This document shows, one piece after another, positions 7,749-14,571 of a DNA stretch of 15,309 bases (the first letter of the stretch is position 1; the number at the start of each line of letters is the position of its first letter). A program made the position numbers and the translations under genes. The stretch covers positions 1-15,309 of the forward strand of contig CAJMQE010000089.1 in the NCBI GenBank assembly GCA_905215405.1, read 5' to 3'. The DNA is from an uncultured bacterium. GTDB taxonomy: Bacteria > Bacillota > Clostridia > Lachnospirales > Lachnospiraceae. The notes under the pieces are model-generated. The model saw only the letters and a program-made list of their open reading frames with translations. It ran no database searches and had not been told where the DNA came from.

Positions 7749-9668
7749 TTACGCATCAATTTCTGCTTCGCTTGCATGGCTGTAGATAAATGCTTTTCTT
7801 GGTGGGACCTCGCTTCCCATCAGCATTGCTGTTACTTCTGTTGCCATTCTTGCATCTTCGATCTCAACCTGTTTCAAAATTCTTGTCTCAGGATTTAAAG
7901 TTGTTTCCCAAAGCTGCTCCGCATCCATTTCGCCCAGACCTTTATATCTTTGCAGTGTAAATGTTCCTGCTGTATGTGTCTTTCTATATTTATCGAGTGC
8001 AGGATCATCGTAAAGATAATGTCCCTCACCTTTTTTAGGAACTACCTTATAAAGTGGTGGTGTTGCAAGATAGACATGTCCCTGATTGATGAGTTCCGGC
8101 ATAAATCGATAGAAAAATGTAAGAAGGAGTGTATCAATATGAGCACCATCCACATCTGCATCCGTCATCAATATAATTTTATTATATCTGAGCTTACTGA
8201 TATCGAAATCATTACCATAGCCTTCCAGGAAGCCACAGCCAAAAGCTGTGATCATCGTTTTAATTTCTGCATTGGCAAGAACCTTGTCAATACTTGCTTT
8301 TTCTACATTCAGAATCTTACCTCTGATTGGAAGAATTGCCTGTGTTCTTCTGTTACGGGCAGTCTTTGCTGACCCACCGGCAGAATCCCCTTCTACAATA
8401 AACACTTCACATTCTTCCGCTTTTCTGCTTTCACAATTCGCCAGTTTCCCGTTGCTGTCACAACTGAATTTAGGTCTGACTAAAAGATTTGTCTTAGCCT
8501 TTTCTTCTGCTCGTCTGATCTTAGCTGATTTTTCTGCACAAGCGATAACATTTTTCAGAGAATCCAGATTTTTATCAAAATATAACTGCAGTTCTTCTCC
8601 TGCAATTTCCTGTACTGCTTTACCTGCATCCGGATTATCCAGTTTCGTCTTTGTCTGTCCTTCAAACCTTGGTTCCGGATGTTTAATTGCAACGATAGCC
8701 GTCATACCATTTCTGACATCAAGTCCGGTAAAATTAGCATCCTTATCTTTCAAAATTCCAAGTTCTCTGGCGTACTGGTTAATTACCATTGTAAATTTCG
8801 TTTTGAAGCCGGTAATATGCGTACCGCCTTCCTGTGTATAAATATTATTACAGAATCCATAAATATTTTCTTCAAATTCATTAACGAACTGGAATGCAAT
8901 CTCTGCTTCGATTCCATCCACCTTTTTCTTGAAATATACAATATCATGAACCGCTTCTTTTCCAACATTCAGATCACGGACATACGCACGAATACCGTCT
9001 TCCTCATGAAAAGTTTCCGTTTCCTGCGTTCCAGGTCTTTTGTCTTCAAAATTGATTTTAAGTCCTGGATTTAAGTATGCAGTTTCATGTAATCTGCTTT
9101 TAATTGCATCCGCCTTAAAGCGAGTCTTCTCAAAAATTTCCCCATCCGGTAAAAATGTAACTGTTGTACCGGTATCATTTTTTCTGCATGTACCGATCTG
9201 TTCCAGTGGTGCAATCGCTTTACCACGTTCATAACGCTGCTTATAGACTCCACCATCCACTTTAATAACAACTTCCAGCCATTCCGATAACGCATTGACA
9301 ACTGATGCACCAACACCATGAAGACCACCAGAGATCTTGTAGCCGCCATCACCGAACTTACCACCTGCATGTAATATTGTAAACACGACTTCTACTGCTG
9401 GTATTCCTGCCTTTGGATGAATTCCAATTGGAATACCACGACCATTATCCTTGATTTCCGCCGTTCCATCGGCATTCAGAGTCACATTGATATCTGTACA
9501 GTATCCAGCCAAATGTTCATCAACTGCATTATCTGCAATTTCAAAAATCAGATGATTCAATCCCTTTGTTGAAACACTTCCGATATACATTCCCGGTCTT
9601 TTTCTTACCGCTTCCAGTCCTTCCAGAATCGAGATACTGGTTGCATCATACTTCTTATTTTCAGCCAT
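7749..9668 (-). CDS. parE: Type IIA topoisomerase subunit B, topoisomerase IV-like (GyrB/ParE family)
   Basis: This is the ATPase subunit that closes around DNA and drives strand passage with the adjacent subunit A. The GHKL ATPase motifs are EIADNAVDE at 43-51 (Glu43, Asn47), DNGRGIP at 74-80 and GGLHGVGASVVNALS at 114-128. The QTK loop is at 338-340. The Toprim part has IVEGDSAGGSA at 424-434 (Glu426), PIRGKILNVEKA at 447-458 and MTDADVDGAH at 501-510. The tail QRYKGLGEMDAEQLWETT is typical. The 639 residues are normal for a Gram-positive subunit B without an insert. GGAGG lies 7 bases before the ATG. It heads a two-gene operon. ParE rather than GyrB is inferred mainly from the partner's missing GyrA box. 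Confidence 0.93.
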   Translation of the reverse strand: MAENKKYDATSISILEGLEAVRKRPGMYIGSVSTKGLNHLIFEIADNAVDEHLAGYCTDINVTLNADGTAEIKDNGRGIPIGIHPKAGIPAVEVVFTILHAGGKFGDGGYKISGGLHGVGASVVNALSEWLEVVIKVDGGVYKQRYERGKAIAPLEQIGTCRKNDTGTTVTFLPDGEIFEKTRFKADAIKSRLHETAYLNPGLKINFEDKRPGTQETETFHEEDGIRAYVRDLNVGKEAVHDIVYFKKKVDGIEAEIAFQFVNEFEENIYGFCNNIYTQEGGTHITGFKTKFTMVINQYARELGILKDKDANFTGLDVRNGMTAIVAIKHPEPRFEGQTKTKLDNPDAGKAVQEIAGEELQLYFDKNLDSLKNVIACAEKSAKIRRAEEKAKTNLLVRPKFSCDSNGKLANCESRKAEECEVFIVEGDSAGGSAKTARNRRTQAILPIRGKILNVEKASIDKVLANAEIKTMITAFGCGFLEGYGNDFDISKLRYNKIILMTDADVDGAHIDTLLLTFFYRFMPELINQGHVYLATPPLYKVVPKKGEGHYLYDDPALDKYRKTHTAGTFTLQRYKGLGEMDAEQLWETTLNPETRILKQVEIEDARMATEVTAMLMGSEVPPRKAFIYSHASEAEIDA

Positions 9669-9701
9669 ATTTATCCTCCATTCGCACGCTGTCGATTGCG
9701 T

Positions 9702-9729
9702 ATTATAAATTTCTTTTATCTGTATTGAA
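9702..9729 (-). promoter_or_regulatory. Promoter of the parE-parC operon
   Basis: On the minus strand a consensus TATAAT (9702-9707) lies about 33 bases before the parE ATG. The -35 is weak: TTCAAT (9724-9729) with a 16-base spacer, or GTTCAA with 17. A weak -35 suits a regulated promoter. The LexA-like palindrome overlaps it. Confidence 0.7.
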
Positions 9730-9739
9730 CATCAGTTCA
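9726..9739. promoter_or_regulatory. LexA (SOS box)-like operator at the parE promoter
   Basis: TGAAC-N4-GTTCA is a perfect 14-base inverted repeat. It contains GAAC-N4-GTTC, the core of the Gram-positive LexA box (CGAAC-N4-GTTCG in Bacillus), with the outer C/G pair replaced by T/A. It overlaps the -35 region, where a repressor would block RNA polymerase. A third half-site-like TGAACA lies just upstream near 9745-9750. Confidence 0.6.
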
Positions 9740-9749
9740 CTTTCTGTTC

Positions 9750-9772
9750 AAAAAAATATGCGGTCTCCCGCA
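9750..9772 (-). terminator. Rho-independent terminator after the PrsA-like gene
   Basis: On the minus strand TGCGG-GAGA-CCGCA forms a 5-bp stem with a GNRA-type loop. It is followed by TATTTTTTT. It separates the foldase gene from the parE promoter. Confidence 0.8.
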
Positions 9773-9791
9773 CAGCACGAATAATTGCTGT

Positions 9792-9840
9792 TTAACAGAG
9801 AAACTGCCGATCCAGCTATGCTAGACGGCAGTTCCTGTTA
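9792..9840 (-). terminator. Long stem-loop just past the PrsA-like stop codon
   Basis: AACTGCCG (9826-9833 on the minus strand) pairs with CGGCAGTT (9802-9809), and the interior CTAGC-ATA-GCTGG adds a second paired part with one G-U pair. The tail TTTCTCTGTT is only moderately U-rich. This may be a first terminator, a 3' stabilising hairpin, or both with the terminator that follows. Confidence 0.5.
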
Positions 9841-9841
9841 T

Positions 9842-10834
9842 TTATTGAAAATAACTGTTAAATATATCCTCAAAATTAACAGATGTCTGGGTTGCCCCTG
9901 ATACATGGTGTTTCTTCCAGAGTCCATTATTAAATTCTACATAAAGACCTGCTTCATATGGTTCAAATATTTCATTGAACGCACTCAGCTTCTGTGTTTC
10001 CTGAATAGATGCTTTATTTGCTTCTGTTTTGGTCTTATCATTATCACTGATACATTTAATAATGTAGAATTTTCCATTGCTACTTATTGTTTTGCTTACT
10101 TCTGCAGACTTCAGATTAAATGCTGCTTCCTCAAACGATGCTTCCATTTCGCCTCGCTTACACTCCGCTTCATATCCATCATCACCGTTATATTCTCTTG
10201 CAACATTAAAGAACTGCTCTCCTGCATCCAGTCTTTCTCTGGCCTGATCAATTGCCTCCTGTGTATCTGCACAGATATACTGGATACTGATCACCCTTGC
10301 CTGATCTGCACTGATTTCTGTTGTACTCTGACTTGTTACATCATCATAAACTTCCTGTGCAACTGCAAATGACAGAAACATCTGCTCCAGACTGTCAACA
10401 GTGACACCCATTTTACTGATCTGTTCCTGTGTCAGTCCATCATAATATTCTTTAGCTGCTTTTGTCGCATTTGCCTTATCTTCACGTCCAAGAACAATTC
10501 CGCGCTTATCCGCCATTGCATTCATACATGCAACTCTTGTCAGCTTTGACTTGATCTGGTTCTTTGCATAATCTTCAAAAGACACTCCATCGACTGTCTG
10601 ACTCCACACATCTTCACCAAACAAATCTTCATACTGATTCCTTGCATCTGCAAACAGTACTTCCATTTCTGTCTTTGTTGCCTTTTGACCAGATACCTTT
10701 AATACAGTCTGACTTCCAAGACCTGTTGACAGATAAAGAAAACTTCCATTAAAAAACTTCATATATACCAGCACCAATGCAATTACTGCAACGATTGCTG
10801 TTACAATCATCATATTTCTTCTTCTATGTTTCAC
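9842..10834 (-). CDS. Membrane-anchored PrsA/SurA-like foldase (parvulin-type peptidyl-prolyl isomerase family)
   Basis: This is probably an extracytoplasmic chaperone that helps secreted proteins fold. From the GTG at 10834 the protein has 330 residues: a basic start (MKHRRRN), one membrane segment at about 7-26, a SurA/PrsA-like helical region, then a parvulin-like segment (VISIQYICADTQEAIDQARERL, then FFNVAREYNGDDG and ASFEEAAFNLKSAEVSKTI, then KFYIIKC). There is no lipobox cysteine, unlike the PrsA lipoprotein. The usual xSHIL histidine is replaced by QYIC, so isomerase activity may be weak or absent. I chose GTG because AGGT lies 8 bases before it. The longer reading to 10891 would start upstream of its own promoter. 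It has its own promoter and terminator and so is monocistronic. Confidence 0.8.
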   Translation of the reverse strand: MKHRRRNMMIVTAIVAVIALVLVYMKFFNGSFLYLSTGLGSQTVLKVSGQKATKTEMEVLFADARNQYEDLFGEDVWSQTVDGVSFEDYAKNQIKSKLTRVACMNAMADKRGIVLGREDKANATKAAKEYYDGLTQEQISKMGVTVDSLEQMFLSFAVAQEVYDDVTSQSTTEISADQARVISIQYICADTQEAIDQARERLDAGEQFFNVAREYNGDDGYEAECKRGEMEASFEEAAFNLKSAEVSKTISSNGKFYIIKCISDNDKTKTEANKASIQETQKLSAFNEIFEPYEAGLYVEFNNGLWKKHHVSGATQTSVNFEDIFNSYFQ

Positions 10835-10874
10835 AGCTTCATACCTCGTACCTATATTTTCTGCGTCAGCAGTT

Positions 10875-10883
10875 ATTGTAGCA
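10875..10883 (-). promoter_or_regulatory. Extended -10 promoter of the PrsA-like gene
   Basis: TGCTACAAT on the minus strand is an extended -10 element. The best -35 is weak (TTCGCT, 18 bases upstream of TACAAT). Transcription would start near 10868, about 35 bases before the chosen GTG start codon. Confidence 0.65.
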
Positions 10884-10940
10884 TAAATCATATAAAAAAG
10901 CGAATAATTTTTATATCTTTTTTGTTCTTTGTATATTCGA

Positions 10941-12122
10941 TCAATTATTTTTTAGCCACATAATAGCTGAATATGTGTGCATAGCTGCGCCTGTAACCAA
11001 TATATTTTCATTAAATACAACTTTTGGATTATGCATTGCTTCGCCGTATAAAGAATTTTCCTGTTTCGTACCAGCACCTAGCATAAGATAGACACTTGGC
11101 ACTTCATAGGAATAAGAAGCAAAATCCTCTGATCCCATTCCTCCTTGTTCAAAAACAATTACTGACTTTTCACCCAACAAATCCTTGATATATGATGTAA
11201 CTTCTTTTGCCAGATCATTATCATTCTTTAATGGAGGCACTGATGACAATTCTATTAATTCTGCTTTTCCCCGAAACATCTTAGCAGTAGATACTACTAT
11301 TTCATTCATTCTATTAAATATAAATTCACCAGTTTCTTTATCCAGACTTCTAATCGTCCCTTCCATCACAACTTGCTCTGGTATGATATTCGGTGCTTCT
11401 CCTCCGGAAAATCTACCTATGGTTACTACGGCAGGTTGCGTAGCAGATATTTCTCTAGCCGTTATCTCTTGTAATGACAAGTATATATGTGCTGCTATAT
11501 TTATTGGATCCACTCCTAACTCTGGCATCGCACCATGAGCTCCAGTTCCTTTTACAACAATTCTAAATCTATTGCATCCAGCTATACTGGTTCCCAATCC
11601 ACATAACACAACATTTGAAGGTGTGCCAGAGTGAACATGCATTGCCATAGCAGCATCTACATCTGGATTTTTCAGGACACCAGATTTTATCATTTTTTTA
11701 GCCCCTGTAAATCCCTCCTCATCTGGTTGAAATAAGAGCTTCACTGTTCCTTTTATTTGATCCTGATTTTGTTTTAATAACTTAGCTGCACCCAAAAGCA
11801 TAGCCGTGTGCATATCATGACCACATGCATGCATACAGCCATTCGTGGACTTAAAGTCACATTCTGTAGCTTCTTTTACCGGTAGTGCGTCCATATCAGC
11901 TCTTAATAAAATTGTTTTTCCGTGTTCATTTCCCTCAATTGTCGCAACTATACCACTTTCGCATATTTCTTTTGGGTCATATCCAAACTCTTTTAACTTT
12001 TCCATTACATACAATTTAGTTTTTGGTAAAAATTCACCTACTTCAGGATTCCTATGAATCATCCTTCTAATAGTGATTAACTCTTCTTCTATTGCTTTCG
12101 CTTGCTCCATAATTTCATTCAT
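10941..12122 (-). CDS. M20 family amidohydrolase/metallopeptidase (M20D, IAA-amino acid hydrolase-like)
   Basis: This is a cytosolic two-metal hydrolase of N-acyl amino acids or related amides. M20D relatives cleave N-acetyl-diaminopimelate, hippurate, indoleacetyl amino acids or aminobenzoyl-glutamate; the substrate here cannot be told. Metal-site motifs are HACGHDMHT at 98-106 (Cys100, His102), FQPDEEG at 131-137 (Glu135 and Glu136), MHVH at 161-164 (His162) and MHNPK at 363-367 (His364). GMGSEDFASYSY lies before the last. The dimerisation lid domain is about 182-295. The 393 residues are the usual length. GAGGT lies 6 bases before the ATG. Codon use differs from the neighbours: among the first 14 leucines eight are TTA and one CTG. 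It is a single gene between two independent units, possibly acquired by transfer. Confidence 0.93.
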   Translation of the reverse strand: MNEIMEQAKAIEEELITIRRMIHRNPEVGEFLPKTKLYVMEKLKEFGYDPKEICESGIVATIEGNEHGKTILLRADMDALPVKEATECDFKSTNGCMHACGHDMHTAMLLGAAKLLKQNQDQIKGTVKLLFQPDEEGFTGAKKMIKSGVLKNPDVDAAMAMHVHSGTPSNVVLCGLGTSIAGCNRFRIVVKGTGAHGAMPELGVDPINIAAHIYLSLQEITAREISATQPAVVTIGRFSGGEAPNIIPEQVVMEGTIRSLDKETGEFIFNRMNEIVVSTAKMFRGKAELIELSSVPPLKNDNDLAKEVTSYIKDLLGEKSVIVFEQGGMGSEDFASYSYEVPSVYLMLGAGTKQENSLYGEAMHNPKVVFNENILVTGAAMHTYSAIMWLKNN

Positions 12123-12143
12123 AAATATACCTCATTTATAGTT

Positions 12144-12235
12144 GTTTTTAAGATTTTCTATATTTTGCTTTTGAAATTTTCTATATTTTACTTTTAAGAT
12201 TTTCTATATTTTATTTTTAAGATATTATATACTTT
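12144..12235. repeat. Four tandem 23-bp units at the M20 gene promoter and leader
   Basis: Units lie at 12144-12166, 12167-12189, 12190-12212 and a diverged one at 12213-12235, each exactly 23 bases. The first three share TTTTCTATATTTT (plus strand) at the same position. The diverged unit matches its neighbour at 19 of 23 positions and contains the TATAAT -10 element. The array fills the stretch between that element and about 20 bases before the M20 start codon. Confidence 0.85.
12224..12229 (-). promoter_or_regulatory. Candidate -10 element of the M20 gene
   Basis: TATAAT on the minus strand is about 100 bases before the M20 ATG. No good -35 is visible at 16-18 bases, so an activator may be needed or the match may be chance in an AT-rich region. 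Confidence 0.4.
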
Positions 12236-12319
12236 CCCTAAAATCATTAAATACATTCTAAAACTCAATTAACTTTATATCCTATTATTAATCAATATTT
12301 ATCGTAAGGTATTTTACAT

Positions 12320-12359
12320 AAAAAAGCCTTAGGCTACATATCTTTCTGCCTAAGGCTTT
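12320..12359 (-). terminator. Rho-independent terminator after rlmH
   Basis: On the minus strand a perfect 12-bp stem (arms 12348-12359 and 12323-12334, AAAGCCTTAGGC with GCCTAAGGCTTT) with a 13-base loop is followed by a T run. It starts 9 bases past the rlmH stop codon and ends the maf operon. Confidence 0.93.
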
Positions 12360-12368
12360 AAACCATAT

Positions 12369-12848
12369 TTACTTATGGTACGGTTCATGATTCATGATCC
12401 GGTAACTTCGATAGATCTGTTCGAGCAGAACCATCCTCATCATCTGATGAGGAAATGTCATCTTTGAAAAGCTCAACAGATAATCCGCTCTGTCTGTCAC
12501 TCGTTTATCCAGCCCAAGTGAACCACCTATTACAAAGGTAATATGACTGGTGCCCTGAATACCGAGTTTGTCGATCTTTTCAGAGAGTTCAACAGAATCC
12601 AGCATTTTGCCTTCGATTGCCAATGCTATTACATAGGAATCTTCCTTAATTGCAGAAAGGATTCTGTCTCCTTCCTTTGCTTTGATCTGTTCATTTACCG
12701 TCTCACTCGCATGGTCTGGTGTCTTTTCATCTGCCAGCTCCACAATTTCCAGTTTACAATACCGGCTCAGCCGTTTCGTATATTCCTGAATCGCCATTGT
12801 AAAATATTTTTCTTTTATTTTTCCAACGCCAATAATTGTTATTTTCAT
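12369..12848 (-). CDS. rlmH: 23S rRNA (pseudouridine1915-N3)-methyltransferase RlmH
   Basis: RlmH is a SPOUT methyltransferase that uses S-adenosylmethionine to methylate N3 of pseudouridine 1915 in helix 69 of 23S rRNA on assembled ribosomes. The 159 residues match the family throughout. MKITIIGVGKIKEKY starts the protein, the trefoil-knot SAM site FVIGGSLGLD is at 105-114, FSKMTFPHQMMR is at 127-138, and the family-typical end is YRIMNHEPYHK. The ATG overlaps the stop codon of the acidic protein gene by one base (TAATG), which suggests coupled translation. It is the last gene before a strong terminator. Confidence 0.96.
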   Translation of the reverse strand: MKITIIGVGKIKEKYFTMAIQEYTKRLSRYCKLEIVELADEKTPDHASETVNEQIKAKEGDRILSAIKEDSYVIALAIEGKMLDSVELSEKIDKLGIQGTSHITFVIGGSLGLDKRVTDRADYLLSFSKMTFPHQMMRMVLLEQIYRSYRIMNHEPYHK

Positions 12849-13111
12849 TATGCTTCTACTACGAAATATTTTCCTTCTGGAATCTTGAATACTTCAAGAG
12901 ATTCTTCCACTTCTTCGAGGGACATTCCTTCTACATCCATTCCCATCTCTTCCATATATTCTCTAACATCTTCCAAAGAATCAAAAATCTGGGCAAAGCA
13001 GTCTTCCAGAAAAGCTTCCGCTTCACTGATATTATTTGCAACAGGTTCATCAAATAATTTTCCCTGTTCCTCTAAAAATACTTTTGCACATTCTTCTAAA
13101 TACTGATCCAT
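12848..13111 (-). CDS. Small acidic protein of unknown function, coupled to rlmH
   Basis: It has 87 residues rich in Glu and Asp, mostly predicted helical (YLEECAKVFLEEQGKLF, then EAEAFLEDCFAQIFDSL and VREYMEEMG), and ends in a short hydrophobic strand (KYFVVEA). There is no membrane segment and no metal motif; two cysteines (positions 8 and 38) are far apart. I do not recognise a characterised family and give no function. GGAGG is 10 bases before the ATG, the HAD gene ends 21 bases upstream, and the stop codon overlaps the rlmH start. It is therefore a real gene of the maf-rlmH operon. Confidence 0.8.
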   Translation of the reverse strand: MDQYLEECAKVFLEEQGKLFDEPVANNISEAEAFLEDCFAQIFDSLEDVREYMEEMGMDVEGMSLEEVEESLEVFKIPEGKYFVVEA

Positions 13112-13132
13112 GAAAATAAATCCTCCGTTAAA

Positions 13133-13906
13133 TTATAAAAATTTTTCTCTTAATGTTTTTTCTACCTGTGATGTGACATAATTTGCATGTTTCTTTACAT
13201 CCTCCACAGCTTTTTCCATCGCGTAGGAATAAGTTACGCTTTTAAGCATTTCAATATCATTGTAATTATCTCCAAATGCCATGCATTCATCCATTGTAAT
13301 GCCTAACTTTTTCTGGATTTCCTTCATTGCACTTCCCTTACTGACTGTAGGGTCCGTAAAATCCAGATACTGACTTCCAGATATGGCAACAGCCGTCTGA
13401 CTGCCCCATTTATCTGTAAAATAATCACTGGAGTTTAAAATTCCAGAAAGATCACAACAGGATATTTTAAGAATGTCTTCCTGAATATCATCAAAATTTT
13501 CAACGATCTGTGTCTTATATTTTACAACTTTAGTCATTCTGTGAAGATATTCCACAGACTTCGGTTTAATATAGGCAACATTTTCACCTGATACCAGTAC
13601 TTCACAATTGGGTCTTTGATAAACATCTTCAATTATCTTTAATGCAAGTTTTCTGTCCATAGCATTCTTACAGAGAACCTCTCCTTTATAGACAACAAGA
13701 GCTCCATTTTCTGCAATATAAAGTAACTCCTTATTGACTGGGCCGAATAACATTCTCAGACTTTGATACTGTCTTCCACTGGCCGGAGCAAATATAATTC
13801 CCAGCTCGTTAAGATCATGTATCGTTTCAAACATGGACATATCCACGCTTTGCGCACCATTTAATAATAACGTTCCATCAAGATCACTTGCAATCAACTT
13901 TATCAT
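13133..13906 (-). CDS. Cof-type HAD-IIB family phosphatase
   Basis: This haloacid dehalogenase-type, Mg-dependent phosphatase belongs to the Cof/YbiV group, which acts on small sugar phosphates and nucleotide or cofactor phosphates. The substrate cannot be read from the sequence. Motif I is SDLDGTLL at 7-14 (nucleophile Asp8, Asp10), motif II is ASGRQ (Ser43 region), the C2 cap lies between about 80 and 185, the motif III lysine is in VSKGSAMKE, and motif IV is GDNYNDIEML. The 257 residues are normal. The ATG overlaps the stop of the upstream HAD gene (ATGA, 4 bases), so the two HAD enzymes are translationally coupled. The sequence looks intact. Confidence 0.92.
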   Translation of the reverse strand: MIKLIASDLDGTLLLNGAQSVDMSMFETIHDLNELGIIFAPASGRQYQSLRMLFGPVNKELLYIAENGALVVYKGEVLCKNAMDRKLALKIIEDVYQRPNCEVLVSGENVAYIKPKSVEYLHRMTKVVKYKTQIVENFDDIQEDILKISCCDLSGILNSSDYFTDKWGSQTAVAISGSQYLDFTDPTVSKGSAMKEIQKKLGITMDECMAFGDNYNDIEMLKSVTYSYAMEKAVEDVKKHANYVTSQVEKTLREKFL

Positions 13907-14571
13907 ACTATCCCCATTATCTCCTTTGGTTCATCAACTATGTACTTTGCACCATTATCTTTAAGTTCCTGTCTTGAACGGAATCCCCAGGTAACACCGA
14001 CTGTATCCATACCTGCATTTTTGCCTGTTTTCATATCCGTATCAGTATCGCCAAAATACAGACACTCTTCCGGTTTCAAACCGAATTTTTCCGCTATCAT
14101 CCAGGCTCCCTGTGGACTTGGCTTTTTTTCACAGGTATCGGATTGTCCCATTACCACGTCAAAATAATTTTTGCCAAATACTGTTTCCACAACTTTTGTT
14201 GTGTTCACCTGATGTTTGTTGCTCAGGACTGCAATTTTGCAGCCTTTCTCTTTTAAATAACCAAGTAATTCTTTTATTCCGTCAAATGCAGTAACACCAT
14301 AGGTGCATCCATCCCGAAAAAGCTCAATATACTTTGGCATTGCCTTTTCATAGCATGCTAAGTTCTCATCTCCAGCCGCTGTTAATGCACGTTTGATCAG
14401 TTCATACTGACCATCTCCGGCAAACTGCTTGTATGCTTCTACTGGCTGCGCTACAAGACCAAAAAGCTCTAGTGTCTGGTTTGCAGTATGTGCGATTGCA
14501 CCAACGGAATCTGTAATTGTTCCATCCAGATCAAATATACATGCCTTATATTTATAACATTTATTCTCCAT
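13903..14571 (-). CDS. HAD-IA family phosphatase (phosphoglycolate phosphatase-like)
   Basis: It resembles Gph/PpaX-type phosphatases, which act on phosphoglycolate or pyrophosphate; the substrate here is unproven. Motif I is FDLDGTITDS (Asp14 and Asp16 from the chosen start), with a helical C1 cap at about 20-85. Motif II is VLSNKH, the motif III lysine is in KKPSPQGA, and motif IV is GDTDTDMKTGKNAG. I chose the ATG at 14571 (222 residues) because GGAG lies 9 bases before it. The alternative ATG at 14586 would add five residues. The start overlaps the end of maf by 11 bases and the end overlaps the Cof gene by 4. Confidence 0.92.
   Translation of the reverse strand: MENKCYKYKACIFDLDGTITDSVGAIAHTANQTLELFGLVAQPVEAYKQFAGDGQYELIKRALTAAGDENLACYEKAMPKYIELFRDGCTYGVTAFDGIKELLGYLKEKGCKIAVLSNKHQVNTTKVVETVFGKNYFDVVMGQSDTCEKKPSPQGAWMIAEKFGLKPEECLYFGDTDTDMKTGKNAGMDTVGVTWGFRSRQELKDNGAKYIVDEPKEIMGIV

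Noticed and set aside
8248..8841. Plus-strand 197-codon open frame
   Set aside because: It is antisense to the conserved core of the topoisomerase subunit B gene and the translation has no recognisable family pattern.
12144..12235. CRISPR array
   Set aside because: The 23-base units are directly tandem with no unique spacers, and no cas gene is present.
12543..13106. Plus-strand 187-codon open frame
   Set aside because: It is the shadow of rlmH and the acidic protein gene, both supported by homology, ribosome sites and coupling.
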